From Saprospiraceae bacterium (GTDB lineage Bacteria; Bacteroidota; Bacteroidia; Chitinophagales; Saprospiraceae), in the NCBI GenBank assembly GCA_016714895.1, contig JADKBV010000004.1, positions 744,001 through 808,000 on the forward strand: a DNA stretch of 64,000 nt, read 5' to 3'. A model generated the notes under the pieces. That model worked only from the letters and a program-made list of their open reading frames with translations. It was not told the origin of the DNA and did no database searches. Below are positions 15,384-24,090 of this stretch, piece after piece. Positions within the stretch are counted from its first letter, which is position 1; every line of letters begins with the position of its first letter. A program made the translations under genes and the position numbers.

Positions 15384-16424
15384 TCAATTTTTCACCAACT
15401 TATGTATTTCACGGCTTTTTCCGTGTCGGATTTCGCAAAAAATCATTCCTTGTGGTATGTGTTGAGGAATAGGTATGGTTATATGCTGTTTGTTTTGCAA
15501 TTGTTCATCTGACTGACAGATAACCTGACCTGAAGACGTCAAAAAACGAACCTTAATCTCACCTTCTGCGCCCTCCGGAATGGTGATTCGTACTTCTTCC
15601 CTGATCAAGACAGGAAAAACCTGAAATAAAGAATTTTTTATGGTTTGTGAATTTCCTGCTCTGACTTTCTGAAACCAATTAATTACTTTATCTGTCGTGT
15701 GGACAATTGTATCATGATTTGAGCACAGAGCAAGGTCAAAGCCGAAAGTAACGACTTTACTTCCGTTGTTTCTTGGAAAATAATAGCCGGTAACACCGTC
15801 CTTTAAAGGATAATTTTCACCGCCAAACACATATATTGGCAATGCTTCTTCACGCAATTCAAAAACATCTGCCCAAAATAATGTCGGAAAAGTCCAGTTG
15901 ACTTTGGTTAGATCTTCAACAGGATTTTCAGTAGCAGGAACTAAAAAAGGCACCCCAAGGCCGCCGTCATTTGCGTTGGATTGTGCAGCGTAAGATGTAA
16001 TGCCCAGGTAATCATAAGGAAAACTGCCTTCAGTAAAAGTAACAGGTGCAACACCGTACTGATCAAACATAAAGTCATTTCCCACCAACCATAAATTGGC
16101 TTTTTGATTGTCAAGATATTGTTTTAATAAATGATTTTCTGTATCAAGGGATTGCCACATAAACAAATCGAGGCCCCAGGTGGATGTATGCCAGATGACC
16201 AGGTCAAACCCGAGGAGAAAATCCAATCCCGGCAATCCGGATTCTCCGGTATCATAGTAAAAATATTCAGTTTCCAGGCTGTCCAATGCAGAGGCAAAAT
16301 AGCGGGAATTACCAAAATTGTCAGCACTGTCATCAACAAAAAGAACGTTGCTTTGACCGGAAATTTGAGCTAAGGAAAAAAAAATTCCAAAAATTACAGA
16401 AAATACGTATTTGTTCAAATCCAT
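15384..16424 (-). CDS. Secreted protein with type IX sorting domain, unknown function
   Basis: A 346-residue protein. The ATG at 16424 opens a signal peptide (KYVFSVIFGIFFSLAQISGQ); the frame is open upstream, but that stretch overlaps the neighbouring gene. The mature part starts VLFVDDSADN and contains GFDLVIWHTSTWG and NLWLVGNDFM. This pattern resembles the class-I-glutamine-amidotransferase-like folds that follow a signal peptide in some extracellular proteins; the assignment is weak. The last 75-80 residues form a type IX (Por-type) secretion tail, including FQVFPVLIREEVRITIP and a final KLVKN. It should be exported through the SprA-dependent system. The stop lies next to the decayed lipoprotein region. 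Confidence 0.7.
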   Translation of the reverse strand: MDLNKYVFSVIFGIFFSLAQISGQSNVLFVDDSADNFGNSRYFASALDSLETEYFYYDTGESGLPGLDFLLGFDLVIWHTSTWGLDLFMWQSLDTENHLLKQYLDNQKANLWLVGNDFMFDQYGVAPVTFTEGSFPYDYLGITSYAAQSNANDGGLGVPFLVPATENPVEDLTKVNWTFPTLFWADVFELREEALPIYVFGGENYPLKDGVTGYYFPRNNGSKVVTFGFDLALCSNHDTIVHTTDKVINWFQKVRAGNSQTIKNSLFQVFPVLIREEVRITIPEGAEGEIKVRFLTSSGQVICQSDEQLQNKQHITIPIPQHIPQGMIFCEIRHGKSREIHKLVKN

Positions 16425-16530
16425 TTGTATCACATTGAGGAGGTTACAAATCAGATTATCAGGGAAGAATCGACCCTTTTCCTCTGACCAAAAAAAAAGA
16501 TGGTAAAAATAACGATATTCTTTTTTCCGG

Positions 16531-17298
16531 TTAACTTCTGAGAATCTTTTTTCTTTCCAGATTAAATTCTTCATCTGAAATCAGTCCTCTGCTACGCAAA
16601 TCAGCTATTTGTTGCAATTGTTGGAGTAAAGCATCCGGTTTTCCGGATTGACCTGAAACATAGGCATTTCTGAATCCGGAATTTTTAAAATTTTCAAATT
16701 CAGGTTGGATTCGTACAAAAGCCAGATCATCATGGGAAAGTATATTAGAAACGTCTTTTAAACCATATTGTACCGATAAAGCTATGTGTTCGAAGGCTTT
16801 TTCTTTTTTTTCGGTCAGTGAATAAGCACAAGCAATATTAAAATGCGTTGCTGCTTCATTGGGAGCGATTTCAAGTATTTTTTTAAAATCTTCAATAGCA
16901 TCTTCGAGGTCAAAGTCTTTGTATTTTTTTAATCCTGTCTTTTTAAGTTCGGCGATTTTCGACTTATTTTTATAGTTTTGAGTCGGACTTTGTCTCGGGA
17001 TATTTACTTTTTCCATTTGTTCATCCCGCCTTTTTTCCAATCTGCCACGAGGGATTCCGGAAGGAATCCCTTTATTATATTTTTCGTCAAACTCTTCGTC
17101 TGACATAGACATGATTTTGAAGGAATCCAACAGACCAAAAATAAAGGTCAGGGGCATAAAAAATATTGAAATGGATAGGGTGAACATAAAAAAGTAGAAA
17201 AAGAACGCTCCCACCTTTCCTAAGTACAGTTTATGTACTCCGAATGTGCCAAAAAACATAGCCATTATTGCGGCAAACCACCTGTTTTTCCGGTTCAT
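16531..17298 (-). CDS. TM2-domain membrane protein with TPR and SHOCT-like tail
   Basis: A 255-residue protein combining three parts. An N-terminal TM2 domain with two membrane helices covers about residues 6-65 (RWFAAIMAMFFGTFGVHKLY, LGLLDSFKIMSMSDEEF-like end). A TPR-like helical region covers about 118-195 (DLEDAIEDFKKILEIAPNEA). A short C-terminal segment (IADLRSRGLISDEEFNLERK) has the form of a SHOCT oligomerisation motif. The function is unknown; TM2 domains occur in small membrane proteins, and the cytoplasmic repeats suggest a scaffold. It lies 16 bp downstream of the RsbU-like phosphatase and is probably co-transcribed with it. Confidence 0.75.
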   Translation of the reverse strand: MNRKNRWFAAIMAMFFGTFGVHKLYLGKVGAFFFYFFMFTLSISIFFMPLTFIFGLLDSFKIMSMSDEEFDEKYNKGIPSGIPRGRLEKRRDEQMEKVNIPRQSPTQNYKNKSKIAELKKTGLKKYKDFDLEDAIEDFKKILEIAPNEAATHFNIACAYSLTEKKEKAFEHIALSVQYGLKDVSNILSHDDLAFVRIQPEFENFKNSGFRNAYVSGQSGKPDALLQQLQQIADLRSRGLISDEEFNLERKKILRS

Positions 17299-17314
17299 AA
17301 ATATACCTTTGGGT

Positions 17315-18538
17315 TTAAAATATCTTGCATGTCAATACGGCAATATCGTCATTGATATCCAATTCTCCTCTGAAAAGATCAATTTCCGTCATCAGACCGG
17401 CATTAAATTCTTCAGGATGTAAATGGTCGTGTTTGTCCACATAATCTTCCAATGCTTTGTCGCCAAAAAACTCTTCCTGGTTGTTTCTCAGATCTGTCAA
17501 CCCATCTGTAAAACACAATATCATGGTATCTTTACTCAAAGAAACCTGTTCCTCTTTGATTTCAGGCAATTTTTCAAATGCACCGATAAAGGAACAACTA
17601 CTTTCCAATCGTTTTACGACACCATTACTTTTGATGATCGGCGGATAATGACCGGCATTGACGTATCTCATGATTTTTTTATTTAAATCAACTTCGGCTA
17701 CAAATAACGTGATATATTTATCACTTTTGGTAATTCTATAGACCGACTGATTCAAAGCAAAGACGAACGTCTCCAAATCACGGTATTGAAAGATAAGACT
17801 TTGGGTTATTGCTTGAAAATTTGCCATCAATAATGCTGCACCGACCCCTTTTCCGGATATGTCTGCAATACAAAATGCAAATCGGTTTTCATCAAATCGG
17901 ATATAGTCGAGATAGTCGCCACCTATGTTAAAATGCGGTTTATAAATTTTTGAGAGGGCAAAAGCTTTTTCGGATGGTAAAAACTCAGGAATCAGCAATT
18001 GTTGAACCTGGCTGGCCAATTCCATTTCTCTCTGGTATCTTTCCTGCTCAATCTGTTTTTTAAACAGACGTTTATTTTCAATCGCCACCGCAATAATATT
18101 GGTTATCGTGGTAATAAATTGTATTTTATTGTACAAATCTTCTTTCTCCTTAATACCTCCGATTATGGAATAGGCAATTGGTATTTCTTTGTGAAAAACC
18201 GGAATGATGATATTAAATCCACTCAGTATTTCAGGCTCGTCGGGTTTAATGGTGTGTAATCTTTTGTGTTGCAACAGAATATTGATTAACTCTGATGCAT
18301 TTTTTTCATCAAAATGAATGTGTGTAGTGCATGTCCAGATATTTTCCTGAACAATAAACAAAGCCATTTTTTCAATTCCCATCTCCCAACTCAAAAAAGA
18401 TTTGTACATGTTAAACAAACCTTCTGCCGACACATTATCATTGATCGCTTGTGTTATGGTCAACAAACTTTTTATCTGGAGTTGTTTTAAACTCAACTCC
18501 TTTTCCAACTTTTCTAATAAGGCTAATTCACGATTCAT
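17315..18538 (-). CDS. RsbU/SpoIIE-type PP2C phosphatase with GAF-like sensor
   Basis: A 407-residue protein. It has an N-terminal coiled-coil stretch (LLEKLEKELSLKQLQIKSL), a GAF-like region at about residues 25-165, a second helical linker (KKQIEQERYQREMELASQVQ) and a C-terminal PP2C SpoIIE domain from about 195. Catalytic features include FCIADISGKGVGAALLMA with the metal-binding aspartate, GHYPP and CFTDGLTDLRN. RsbU-type enzymes dephosphorylate anti-anti-sigma factors in partner-switching systems. No STAS-domain or anti-sigma gene is in view, so the target is unknown. It precedes the TM2-TPR gene by 16 bp. Confidence 0.88.
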   Translation of the reverse strand: MNRELALLEKLEKELSLKQLQIKSLLTITQAINDNVSAEGLFNMYKSFLSWEMGIEKMALFIVQENIWTCTTHIHFDEKNASELINILLQHKRLHTIKPDEPEILSGFNIIIPVFHKEIPIAYSIIGGIKEKEDLYNKIQFITTITNIIAVAIENKRLFKKQIEQERYQREMELASQVQQLLIPEFLPSEKAFALSKIYKPHFNIGGDYLDYIRFDENRFAFCIADISGKGVGAALLMANFQAITQSLIFQYRDLETFVFALNQSVYRITKSDKYITLFVAEVDLNKKIMRYVNAGHYPPIIKSNGVVKRLESSCSFIGAFEKLPEIKEEQVSLSKDTMILCFTDGLTDLRNNQEEFFGDKALEDYVDKHDHLHPEEFNAGLMTEIDLFRGELDINDDIAVLTCKIF

Positions 18539-18542
18539 ATAG

Positions 18543-18550
18543 CAAAGATA
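18543..18550 (-). promoter_or_regulatory. Candidate -7 element of the RsbU-like gene
   Basis: Minus-strand TATCTTTG fits TAnnTTTG, only 5 bp from the ATG, which would give a nearly leaderless transcript. No -33 TTTG at the right distance. Confidence 0.35.
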
Positions 18551-18582
18551 AACACTAAATGCACAACGGAGGTTATTGTTTG

Positions 18583-19920
18583 TTAATCTTCCTCATAGTT
18601 TTTTTTCATCATGGTTGTGAAAACATTTTCCCAGTTTTCCCAGCCAAATCCTTTGTAAAAAGAACTGTTATGCCAGATAAATCGAAGGGGACTGTCACAT
18701 TTTAAGGCATTTTTTTTCAAATTTTCTACCTTTTGAATGGCTTTTTCAACCGACCAGCCATGATATTTTTTCATTGTTACATCCATTATCTGAACCGGAT
18801 GTAACCTCAGAGATGTAGTTTTTTCTTCTGAAAGATCGTACCACAAAAAACTATATCCTGTAGAAGCCCGGTACCCGGTTTTTTCCGGGTAACCCATTGA
18901 ATAGTCTTCAGTAATGCCGCATTGTAGCAGCATCCGGTATGTTTTTGGCAAACTGAAGGATAAAAAATGTTGCCTGGATTGTTTGATTTTTTTTCCGGTT
19001 TCCATTTCCAGAGACAAAACTTCTTCTGTCAGTTCTTTGGTTCCGGAATGAGAGAAAAAAGAAGGATGAATACCGATTTTGTGGGTTTTTGAAAATGTTT
19101 TCAACCAGGTTGAAAATGGTTTGAGACTTCTTTTGTGGTTCGTATCCAACCGGTTGGGATGTTTGGCGTACAAAATAAAAAAAGGAGTTTTATGTTTAAC
19201 GTCGCCTAAAATATTTTCTATTTTATCAAAAGTGAAAAAAGGGTCTTTTTCCGGATTTTTAAAGCTTACATACCGATCTTTTACATTTGAAAATCTGCCC
19301 AGAAGAATGTCTTTTCCTATCCCGGGAAGGTTATTGATGCCTTTGAAAGCGAAAGCCCACACAGCGTCAACATCAATTGTAGGATATATGTCATAACACT
19401 GTTTTTTTCTTACGGTCAAAAGTGCTTTTTCACAAACCATTTTTATAAAAACCGTAAGCCAAATGTCCACCACCGGAGTTTCAATAAACGTATTCCGAAC
19501 TGCAAGGGACAATTCCGCCGGGAAACGCTGATATTTGTCTTTTTTATGAGGAAAATATTCTTCATATCTGCTTAAAAGATAAAAAACAAAAGCGAATATG
19601 TCAAAAGGTAGGCTTGTATCCTTAACATCAGGAACTTCAAAGGCATAAGGTAAACCTTTGGCAGGATCGTATTTTACTTCAGGATTCTGCAAAATTATTC
19701 CCTTTTCAAAAAGAAGATCATGACAGGGAATCTGAATAACTGGAATGTTTAATGAATGCTCAAAAATATAATTGGAATACAGAATAACTAAGCCTGAATC
19801 TAAAAATTTTGCTTCATCAGGTGTTATAATATGATAATCTGTCTCATATACCTCGCGGAATATAAAATCAAGAACATAATGCAGTCTGGGCGATGTGCCG
19901 GAAGTTATTATATGTATCAT
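18583..19920 (-). CDS. Polysaccharide deacetylase-like protein (DUF7033 type)
   Basis: A 445-residue protein without a signal peptide. The N-terminal 100 or so residues match the domain that often precedes NodB-like polysaccharide deacetylase regions in Bacteroidota (MIHIITSGTSPRLHYVLDFI). The central part has the deacetylase-like segments YDIYPTIDVDAVWAF (about 190-205), FFILYAKHPNRLD, KIGIHPSFFSH and FLSFSLPKTYRML. The D-x-D and H-P-S-F motifs fit the metal site of the carbohydrate esterase 4 fold. Deacetylation of a surface or capsular glycan is a plausible but unproven role. It is separated from the RsbU-like gene by 44 bp. Confidence 0.72.
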   Translation of the reverse strand: MIHIITSGTSPRLHYVLDFIFREVYETDYHIITPDEAKFLDSGLVILYSNYIFEHSLNIPVIQIPCHDLLFEKGIILQNPEVKYDPAKGLPYAFEVPDVKDTSLPFDIFAFVFYLLSRYEEYFPHKKDKYQRFPAELSLAVRNTFIETPVVDIWLTVFIKMVCEKALLTVRKKQCYDIYPTIDVDAVWAFAFKGINNLPGIGKDILLGRFSNVKDRYVSFKNPEKDPFFTFDKIENILGDVKHKTPFFILYAKHPNRLDTNHKRSLKPFSTWLKTFSKTHKIGIHPSFFSHSGTKELTEEVLSLEMETGKKIKQSRQHFLSFSLPKTYRMLLQCGITEDYSMGYPEKTGYRASTGYSFLWYDLSEEKTTSLRLHPVQIMDVTMKKYHGWSVEKAIQKVENLKKNALKCDSPLRFIWHNSSFYKGFGWENWENVFTTMMKKNYEED

Positions 19921-19967
19921 TAATCAATTAAAAGTACGATTATGAGACAAAATAAATAAAAAAGTTG

Positions 19968-19975
19968 TACTTTTG
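19968..19975 (+). promoter_or_regulatory. Candidate -7 element of the 20031-lipA transcript
   Basis: TACTTTTG fits TAnnTTTG and lies 55 bp before the ATG at 20031. No TTTG is present 17-23 bp upstream. Confidence 0.4.
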
Positions 19976-20030
19976 GATTGTTTTGTAAGCAAAAAGATAT
20001 TGTTTGTGTTGTATTGATGTATCATTCAGG

Positions 20031-20828
20031 ATGAAGCATAGATTGTTAATATTTTTTTTACTGTTATCTTTTGGTTTGTATGGCCAGAAATCTTTTCAAC
20101 CGAAACAGGAAGATCCTGAATTCAAAGGTATTATATACAGAAAAGAATCTACTGGAATATTGGCTGTTCATACCAACGGATATTTTGTTTCTTATCACAA
20201 AGGAAAGATAAAAACATATTATAAAACGGTTTATTCAAGTTATGAATTAGGATTATTGTACGATCCTAGAGAATACCGACAAAACAGAAATATTCCTTTT
20301 TCAGTCAACAGGGTTTCCAGGTCATTCCGATTTGGTAAACAAAACAGTGTTTTTGTCTTCAGGGCAGGAAGAGGCATAAAAAAACTGATTTCTGATAAGG
20401 CAAAAAGAAAAGGTCTGGCATTGGGCTATAATATGCAGGCGGGACCATCCATTGCCATTATTAAGCCATATTATCTGGAGCTCGTATATCAAAAAAATGT
20501 AGATAACAGACTGGTTGTCGAACTGAAAGAAGAAAAATATTCACCTGAAAATGCGGATAAATTTTTAGACTATAACAGTGTTTTCGGTGGTGCAAGATTT
20601 GGCAAAGGTTTTTCAGAATTGTCTGTTATTCCGGGACTTCAAGGGAAATTAGGTCTGTTTTTTTCTCCGGGCGCATTTGAGGAATTTGCGAAATCTCTTG
20701 AAGTAGGAATCATGGCAGATATTTATGTTAAAAAGGTGCCTGTGATGGTTGAAACACCAACCGTTTCAAACAAGTCATATTTTGTAAATCTCTATCTTAC
20801 GGTAGAATTTGGTAAAAGAAGCAATTAA
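20031..20828 (+). CDS. Secreted protein of unknown function, possibly outer-membrane
   Basis: A 265-residue protein starting at ATG 20031 with a clean signal peptide (MKHRLLIFFLLLSFGLYGQ). The mature part contains repeated strand-like segments such as GYFVSYHKGKIKTYYKTVYS, NSVFVFRAGRGIK and FVNLYLTVEFGKR, giving a short beta-barrel-like profile that ends in strand-forming residues. It matches a type of uncharacterised protein common in Bacteroidota, but I cannot name the function. The start was placed at the ATG after a TCAGG sequence; an upstream in-frame TTG at 20004 would push the signal peptide 9 residues inward. The stop is 20 bp before lipA, so the two may be co-transcribed. Confidence 0.68.
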   Translation: MKHRLLIFFLLLSFGLYGQKSFQPKQEDPEFKGIIYRKESTGILAVHTNGYFVSYHKGKIKTYYKTVYSSYELGLLYDPREYRQNRNIPFSVNRVSRSFRFGKQNSVFVFRAGRGIKKLISDKAKRKGLALGYNMQAGPSIAIIKPYYLELVYQKNVDNRLVVELKEEKYSPENADKFLDYNSVFGGARFGKGFSELSVIPGLQGKLGLFFSPGAFEEFAKSLEVGIMADIYVKKVPVMVETPTVSNKSYFVNLYLTVEFGKRSN

Positions 20829-20848
20829 AATAAATCAGAAATAGTATA

Positions 20849-21718
20849 ATGGTAGAATTACCCATCGCACAGGCAGAAGTCAAAAACAAAAAACCGGATT
20901 GGTTAAGAGTAAAATTGCCTATTGGAGAAGAATATAAAAAAGTCAGAACTTTGGTTGATCAGTATAAACTGCATACGATCTGCCAAAGCGGCAATTGTCC
21001 GAATATGGGAGAATGTTGGGGTGCCGGAACTGCAACTTTTATGATTTTGGGAAATGTATGCACCAGAAGTTGTTCTTTTTGTGCCGTCAAAACAGGAAAA
21101 CCCAATGAATATGACGAAGATGAGCCGAGACGGGTAGCTGAAGCCATTTTTTTGATGAATGTAAAACATGCGGTTTTAACCTCTGTCAATCGCGATGAAC
21201 TCAAGGACAGAGGAGCGGCCATCTGGCACGAAACAGTCAAAAAGGTTAAAGAAATTTCTCCCGGAACAACCATTGAAACCCTGATACCCGACGTAAAAGC
21301 CAATTGGGATGCACTTGAGGTGATGATAAGTCCCGGACAGGAAGTCGTGTCCCACAATATGGAAACCGTAGAAAGGCTTTACAGAATGGTCAGACCACAA
21401 GCAAAATATACCAGAAGTCTTGAACAAATCCAAAGAACCAAAGAGTTCGGCAAAAGAACCAAGTCAGGAATTATGGTAGGTTTGGGTGAAACCAAAGAAG
21501 ACGTTTATAAAATCATGGATGATCTGGTAGAGCATGGCTGTGATGTAATGACCATAGGACAGTATCTTCAACCAACAAAAATGCATATCGAAGTGGCTGA
21601 ATATATTCATCCGGACCTTTTTGCCCATTATAAAGAAATAGGTTTATCCAAAGGATTCCAGATTGTAGAAAGCAGTCCTTTGGTAAGGAGCAGCTACCAC
21701 GCCGAAAGACATTTATAG
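20849..21718 (+). CDS. lipA: Lipoyl synthase LipA
   Basis: A 289-residue radical SAM enzyme that inserts two sulphur atoms into octanoyl groups attached to lipoyl domains. The auxiliary 4Fe-4S cluster uses C45, C50 and C56 (CQSGNCPNMGEC). The radical SAM cluster uses C71, C75 and C78 (CTRSCSFC). The family C-terminal SSPLVRSSYHAE supplies the conserved serine. Length and motif order match LipA. The E2 subunit at 10.7-12.0 kb is an expected substrate. LipB or LplA-type partners are not in the window. Confidence 0.97.
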   Translation: MVELPIAQAEVKNKKPDWLRVKLPIGEEYKKVRTLVDQYKLHTICQSGNCPNMGECWGAGTATFMILGNVCTRSCSFCAVKTGKPNEYDEDEPRRVAEAIFLMNVKHAVLTSVNRDELKDRGAAIWHETVKKVKEISPGTTIETLIPDVKANWDALEVMISPGQEVVSHNMETVERLYRMVRPQAKYTRSLEQIQRTKEFGKRTKSGIMVGLGETKEDVYKIMDDLVEHGCDVMTIGQYLQPTKMHIEVAEYIHPDLFAHYKEIGLSKGFQIVESSPLVRSSYHAERHL

Positions 21719-21735
21719 AATAAATAATCGGTATG

Positions 21736-22410
21736 TTATTTTGATGATTTATTGTGGTCCACAGAGGATTCTTCAATAATACCCCTCACAATTCCGTATT
21801 GTGCAGCTATGTAAGTAATCATTACTAATAAAGAGGCTGCAGGTATTGGCAAAACAAATTTATTATAAGCAAGTAAGGTGTCAGAAATCATAAATAACAC
21901 AGCACCCCAGAAAACAAAATAAAAAGAAATTGACGAATCCGGCTTTCGTAAAAAAGCCATAACGGTCATGGTGAAAATAGAAATTATGTACAAAACGATG
22001 TGAGGTTTCATGTTTCCGACATGAGGCCATAAAAGCCAAAGTATTAAGGCTGAAAAAATAGCCAAAACCCCAATAAACATATAGGCGGATCGTTGGGGAA
22101 CCTTCATTCTGGACCGGAATACAAAAACATAACACCATTGCATAATCAGAAATGAGGCAAGACCCAGACTAAAAAATAATTCTCCGTCAAACATCAGGCT
22201 GATATCACCCAACATGGCAAAAATCAGACCCAATAAAAAGACATTGTTTTGTACAGGAACGGTGGAAATATAAAAACCAAGAAGACTGGCTACAATTAAG
22301 GGTTTTGTAACAACAATATATGATTGAAAATAAAAAAGGGATAAAAAGTATGCCAAAACGATAAAGGCAAAAAACAGATTAAAACTTTTAAATTTTCGGT
22401 ACCAAACCAT
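21736..22410 (-). CDS. YhhN/lysoplasmalogenase-like membrane protein
   Basis: A 224-residue integral membrane protein with about eight hydrophobic segments. It shows the YhhN-family features GLIFAMLGDISLMFDGELFF and WGAVLFMISDTLLAYNKF. Members of this family include TMEM86-type lysoplasmalogenases that cleave the vinyl-ether bond of lysoplasmalogens; whether that applies here is unknown. The gene shares the TAATG stop-start overlap with pyruvate kinase (one-base overlap), so translation is coupled. It faces lipA tail to tail with a 17-bp gap. Confidence 0.8.
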   Translation of the reverse strand: MVWYRKFKSFNLFFAFIVLAYFLSLFYFQSYIVVTKPLIVASLLGFYISTVPVQNNVFLLGLIFAMLGDISLMFDGELFFSLGLASFLIMQWCYVFVFRSRMKVPQRSAYMFIGVLAIFSALILWLLWPHVGNMKPHIVLYIISIFTMTVMAFLRKPDSSISFYFVFWGAVLFMISDTLLAYNKFVLPIPAASLLVMITYIAAQYGIVRGIIEESSVDHNKSSK

Positions 22411-23855
22411 TATTCTACAACGGTTATTTTTAACATATTTGTACGGAATCTTTTGTGCAGAGGCATACTTCCGGTATTTACGACAATGTCACCAACGGAA
22501 ATTTCCCCTTCGTCTTTCAGTATATTATTCAGGTCTTCAAAAGTTTCGTCTGTTGTTGTAAACTTAGTGTATAAATATGGGGTAACGCCCCAAACAAGTG
22601 AAAGCGTACTCAACATAAAAGCCCTGTCTGAAAAAATATAAATATTACAGTTGGGACGATAACTTGAAATTTTGAAGGCAGTATATCCATTTACGGTCAG
22701 ACCGAGTATGGCTTTGGCATTGATATCTTCCGCTAATTTAGGGGCATTCATACAAAGAACGTCAGAAAGGAACGTGCTTGAGTCCGGGTCGAGTTTATAT
22801 CTTTTTCCATGCATGGTATATTGTGTCTCTGCATGAGAAATAATTTTTGTCATTGCTTCAACAACCAATTCCGGGTGATTTCCCACGGATGTTTCTGCAC
22901 TAAGCATAACAGCGTCAGCCCCATCCAGTACAGCATTGGCTACATCGGTGATTTCAGCTCTTGTCGGAGAAGGATTGGTGATCATACTTTCCATCATCTG
23001 TGTAGCTACGATAACGGGTTTTGACTTTTCAATACATTTTGCTATGATTGTTTTTTGCAATCCCGGCAATTCCTGCATTGGCAATTCAACTGCAAGGTCA
23101 CCTCGGGCAATCATGACAGCATCAGAAGCTTTGATAATGGCTTTTAAGTTTTTTATAGCTTCAGGTTTTTCAATTTTTGAGATCACCTTAGCTATGTGGT
23201 CCTTAGCTTTTATCTTTTTTTGGAGGTCAGTGATATCTTTTGCTGTTCTGACAAAAGATAAAGCTATCCAGTTGACCTTTTGGGTAAGGATAAACTCAAG
23301 ATCTTCCAGATCTTTTTCTGTCAGTGAAGGTTGTGATATATTTGTATCGGGAAGATTTACGCCTTTGTTGGAAGACAAAAGTTCTCCGTAAAGCACCTTA
23401 AGTTTTACCTGATCTTTATCATTTGTCTCTACAACTTCCAAAATGATTTTACCATCGTCGACCATAACCCTTTCTCCTACTTTGACGTCCTGCGCAAAGT
23501 GGTCATAACTCATGTATATCCGGTCTTTATTACCGATACATTCCGTATTTGTAAAAGTAAGTATGTCGCCCGGAGCTATCGGAAGAGCATTGTTTTCTAT
23601 TTTTCCTACCCGGAGTTTCGGACCTTGTAAGTCGGCCAGAATACCGGCATGAACATTATATTTTTCATTTATTTCGAGAATATTGTCGATCACCGCTTTA
23701 TGTACCTCATGTGAACTATGAGAAAAGTTCAGTCGAAACACATTAACTCCGGCTTTAATCAACGCAATAAGATTTTCTTTGGAAGAACTGGCCGGGCCAA
23801 CGGTTGCTATGATTTTAGTCTTTTTATGATTGGCAATCGGTATCAAAGGTGCCAT
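22410..23855 (-). CDS. pyk: Pyruvate kinase
   Basis: A 481-residue glycolytic enzyme that converts phosphoenolpyruvate and ADP to pyruvate and ATP. Recognisable elements are KTKIIATVGPASS at the N-terminus, FRLNFSHSSHEVHKAVIDNI (about residues 40-59), the MVDDGKI loop, the active-site region VISKIEKPEAIKNL, VMIARGDLAVELPM and the cofactor-binding DGADAVMLSAETSVG. The C-terminal regulatory domain (about 355-481) is complete. The next gene (YhhN-like) overlaps its stop by one base. A TAACTTTG element lies upstream. Confidence 0.97.
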   Translation of the reverse strand: MAPLIPIANHKKTKIIATVGPASSSKENLIALIKAGVNVFRLNFSHSSHEVHKAVIDNILEINEKYNVHAGILADLQGPKLRVGKIENNALPIAPGDILTFTNTECIGNKDRIYMSYDHFAQDVKVGERVMVDDGKIILEVVETNDKDQVKLKVLYGELLSSNKGVNLPDTNISQPSLTEKDLEDLEFILTQKVNWIALSFVRTAKDITDLQKKIKAKDHIAKVISKIEKPEAIKNLKAIIKASDAVMIARGDLAVELPMQELPGLQKTIIAKCIEKSKPVIVATQMMESMITNPSPTRAEITDVANAVLDGADAVMLSAETSVGNHPELVVEAMTKIISHAETQYTMHGKRYKLDPDSSTFLSDVLCMNAPKLAEDINAKAILGLTVNGYTAFKISSYRPNCNIYIFSDRAFMLSTLSLVWGVTPYLYTKFTTTDETFEDLNNILKDEGEISVGDIVVNTGSMPLHKRFRTNMLKITVVE

Positions 23856-23882
23856 AAAATTTCAATTTTTTTATTAAGTCGG

Positions 23883-23890
23883 CAAAGTTA
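23883..23890 (-). promoter_or_regulatory. Candidate -7 element of pyk
   Basis: Minus-strand TAACTTTG fits TAnnTTTG, 28 bp before the pyk ATG. The -33 region is AT-rich without TTTG. Confidence 0.35.
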
Positions 23891-24061
23891 GTGTATTTTT
23901 TACAATAATGTTGTTATTTATATGTTATCTCTGTATAAACCAACTTACAAATATTAGTCTTTTTATAATAATAATCAGATAAAATGCTGGAATTTCAGGT
24001 AGTTTCAATATTTTTATTTTATAATATTAGTTTTTAAAAAGGAAGGATTGGATTTTTAAAA

Positions 24062-24090
24062 AAATATGGTTTTGTCAAAGAATGACAAAA
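24062..24090 (-). terminator. Weak hairpin overlapping the GT2 stop codon
   Basis: TTTTGTCA / TGACAAAA arms around a 5-nt loop lie at 24070-24090 and include the gene's last codons. The minus-strand sequence after it is A/T-rich. A terminator role is possible but the T-run is poor. Confidence 0.3.

Noticed and set aside
15180..15512. Plus-strand open frame of 110 codons across the broken lipoprotein region
   Set aside because: It is antisense to the type IX secreted protein and the lipoprotein remnant, and its sequence has no coding character.
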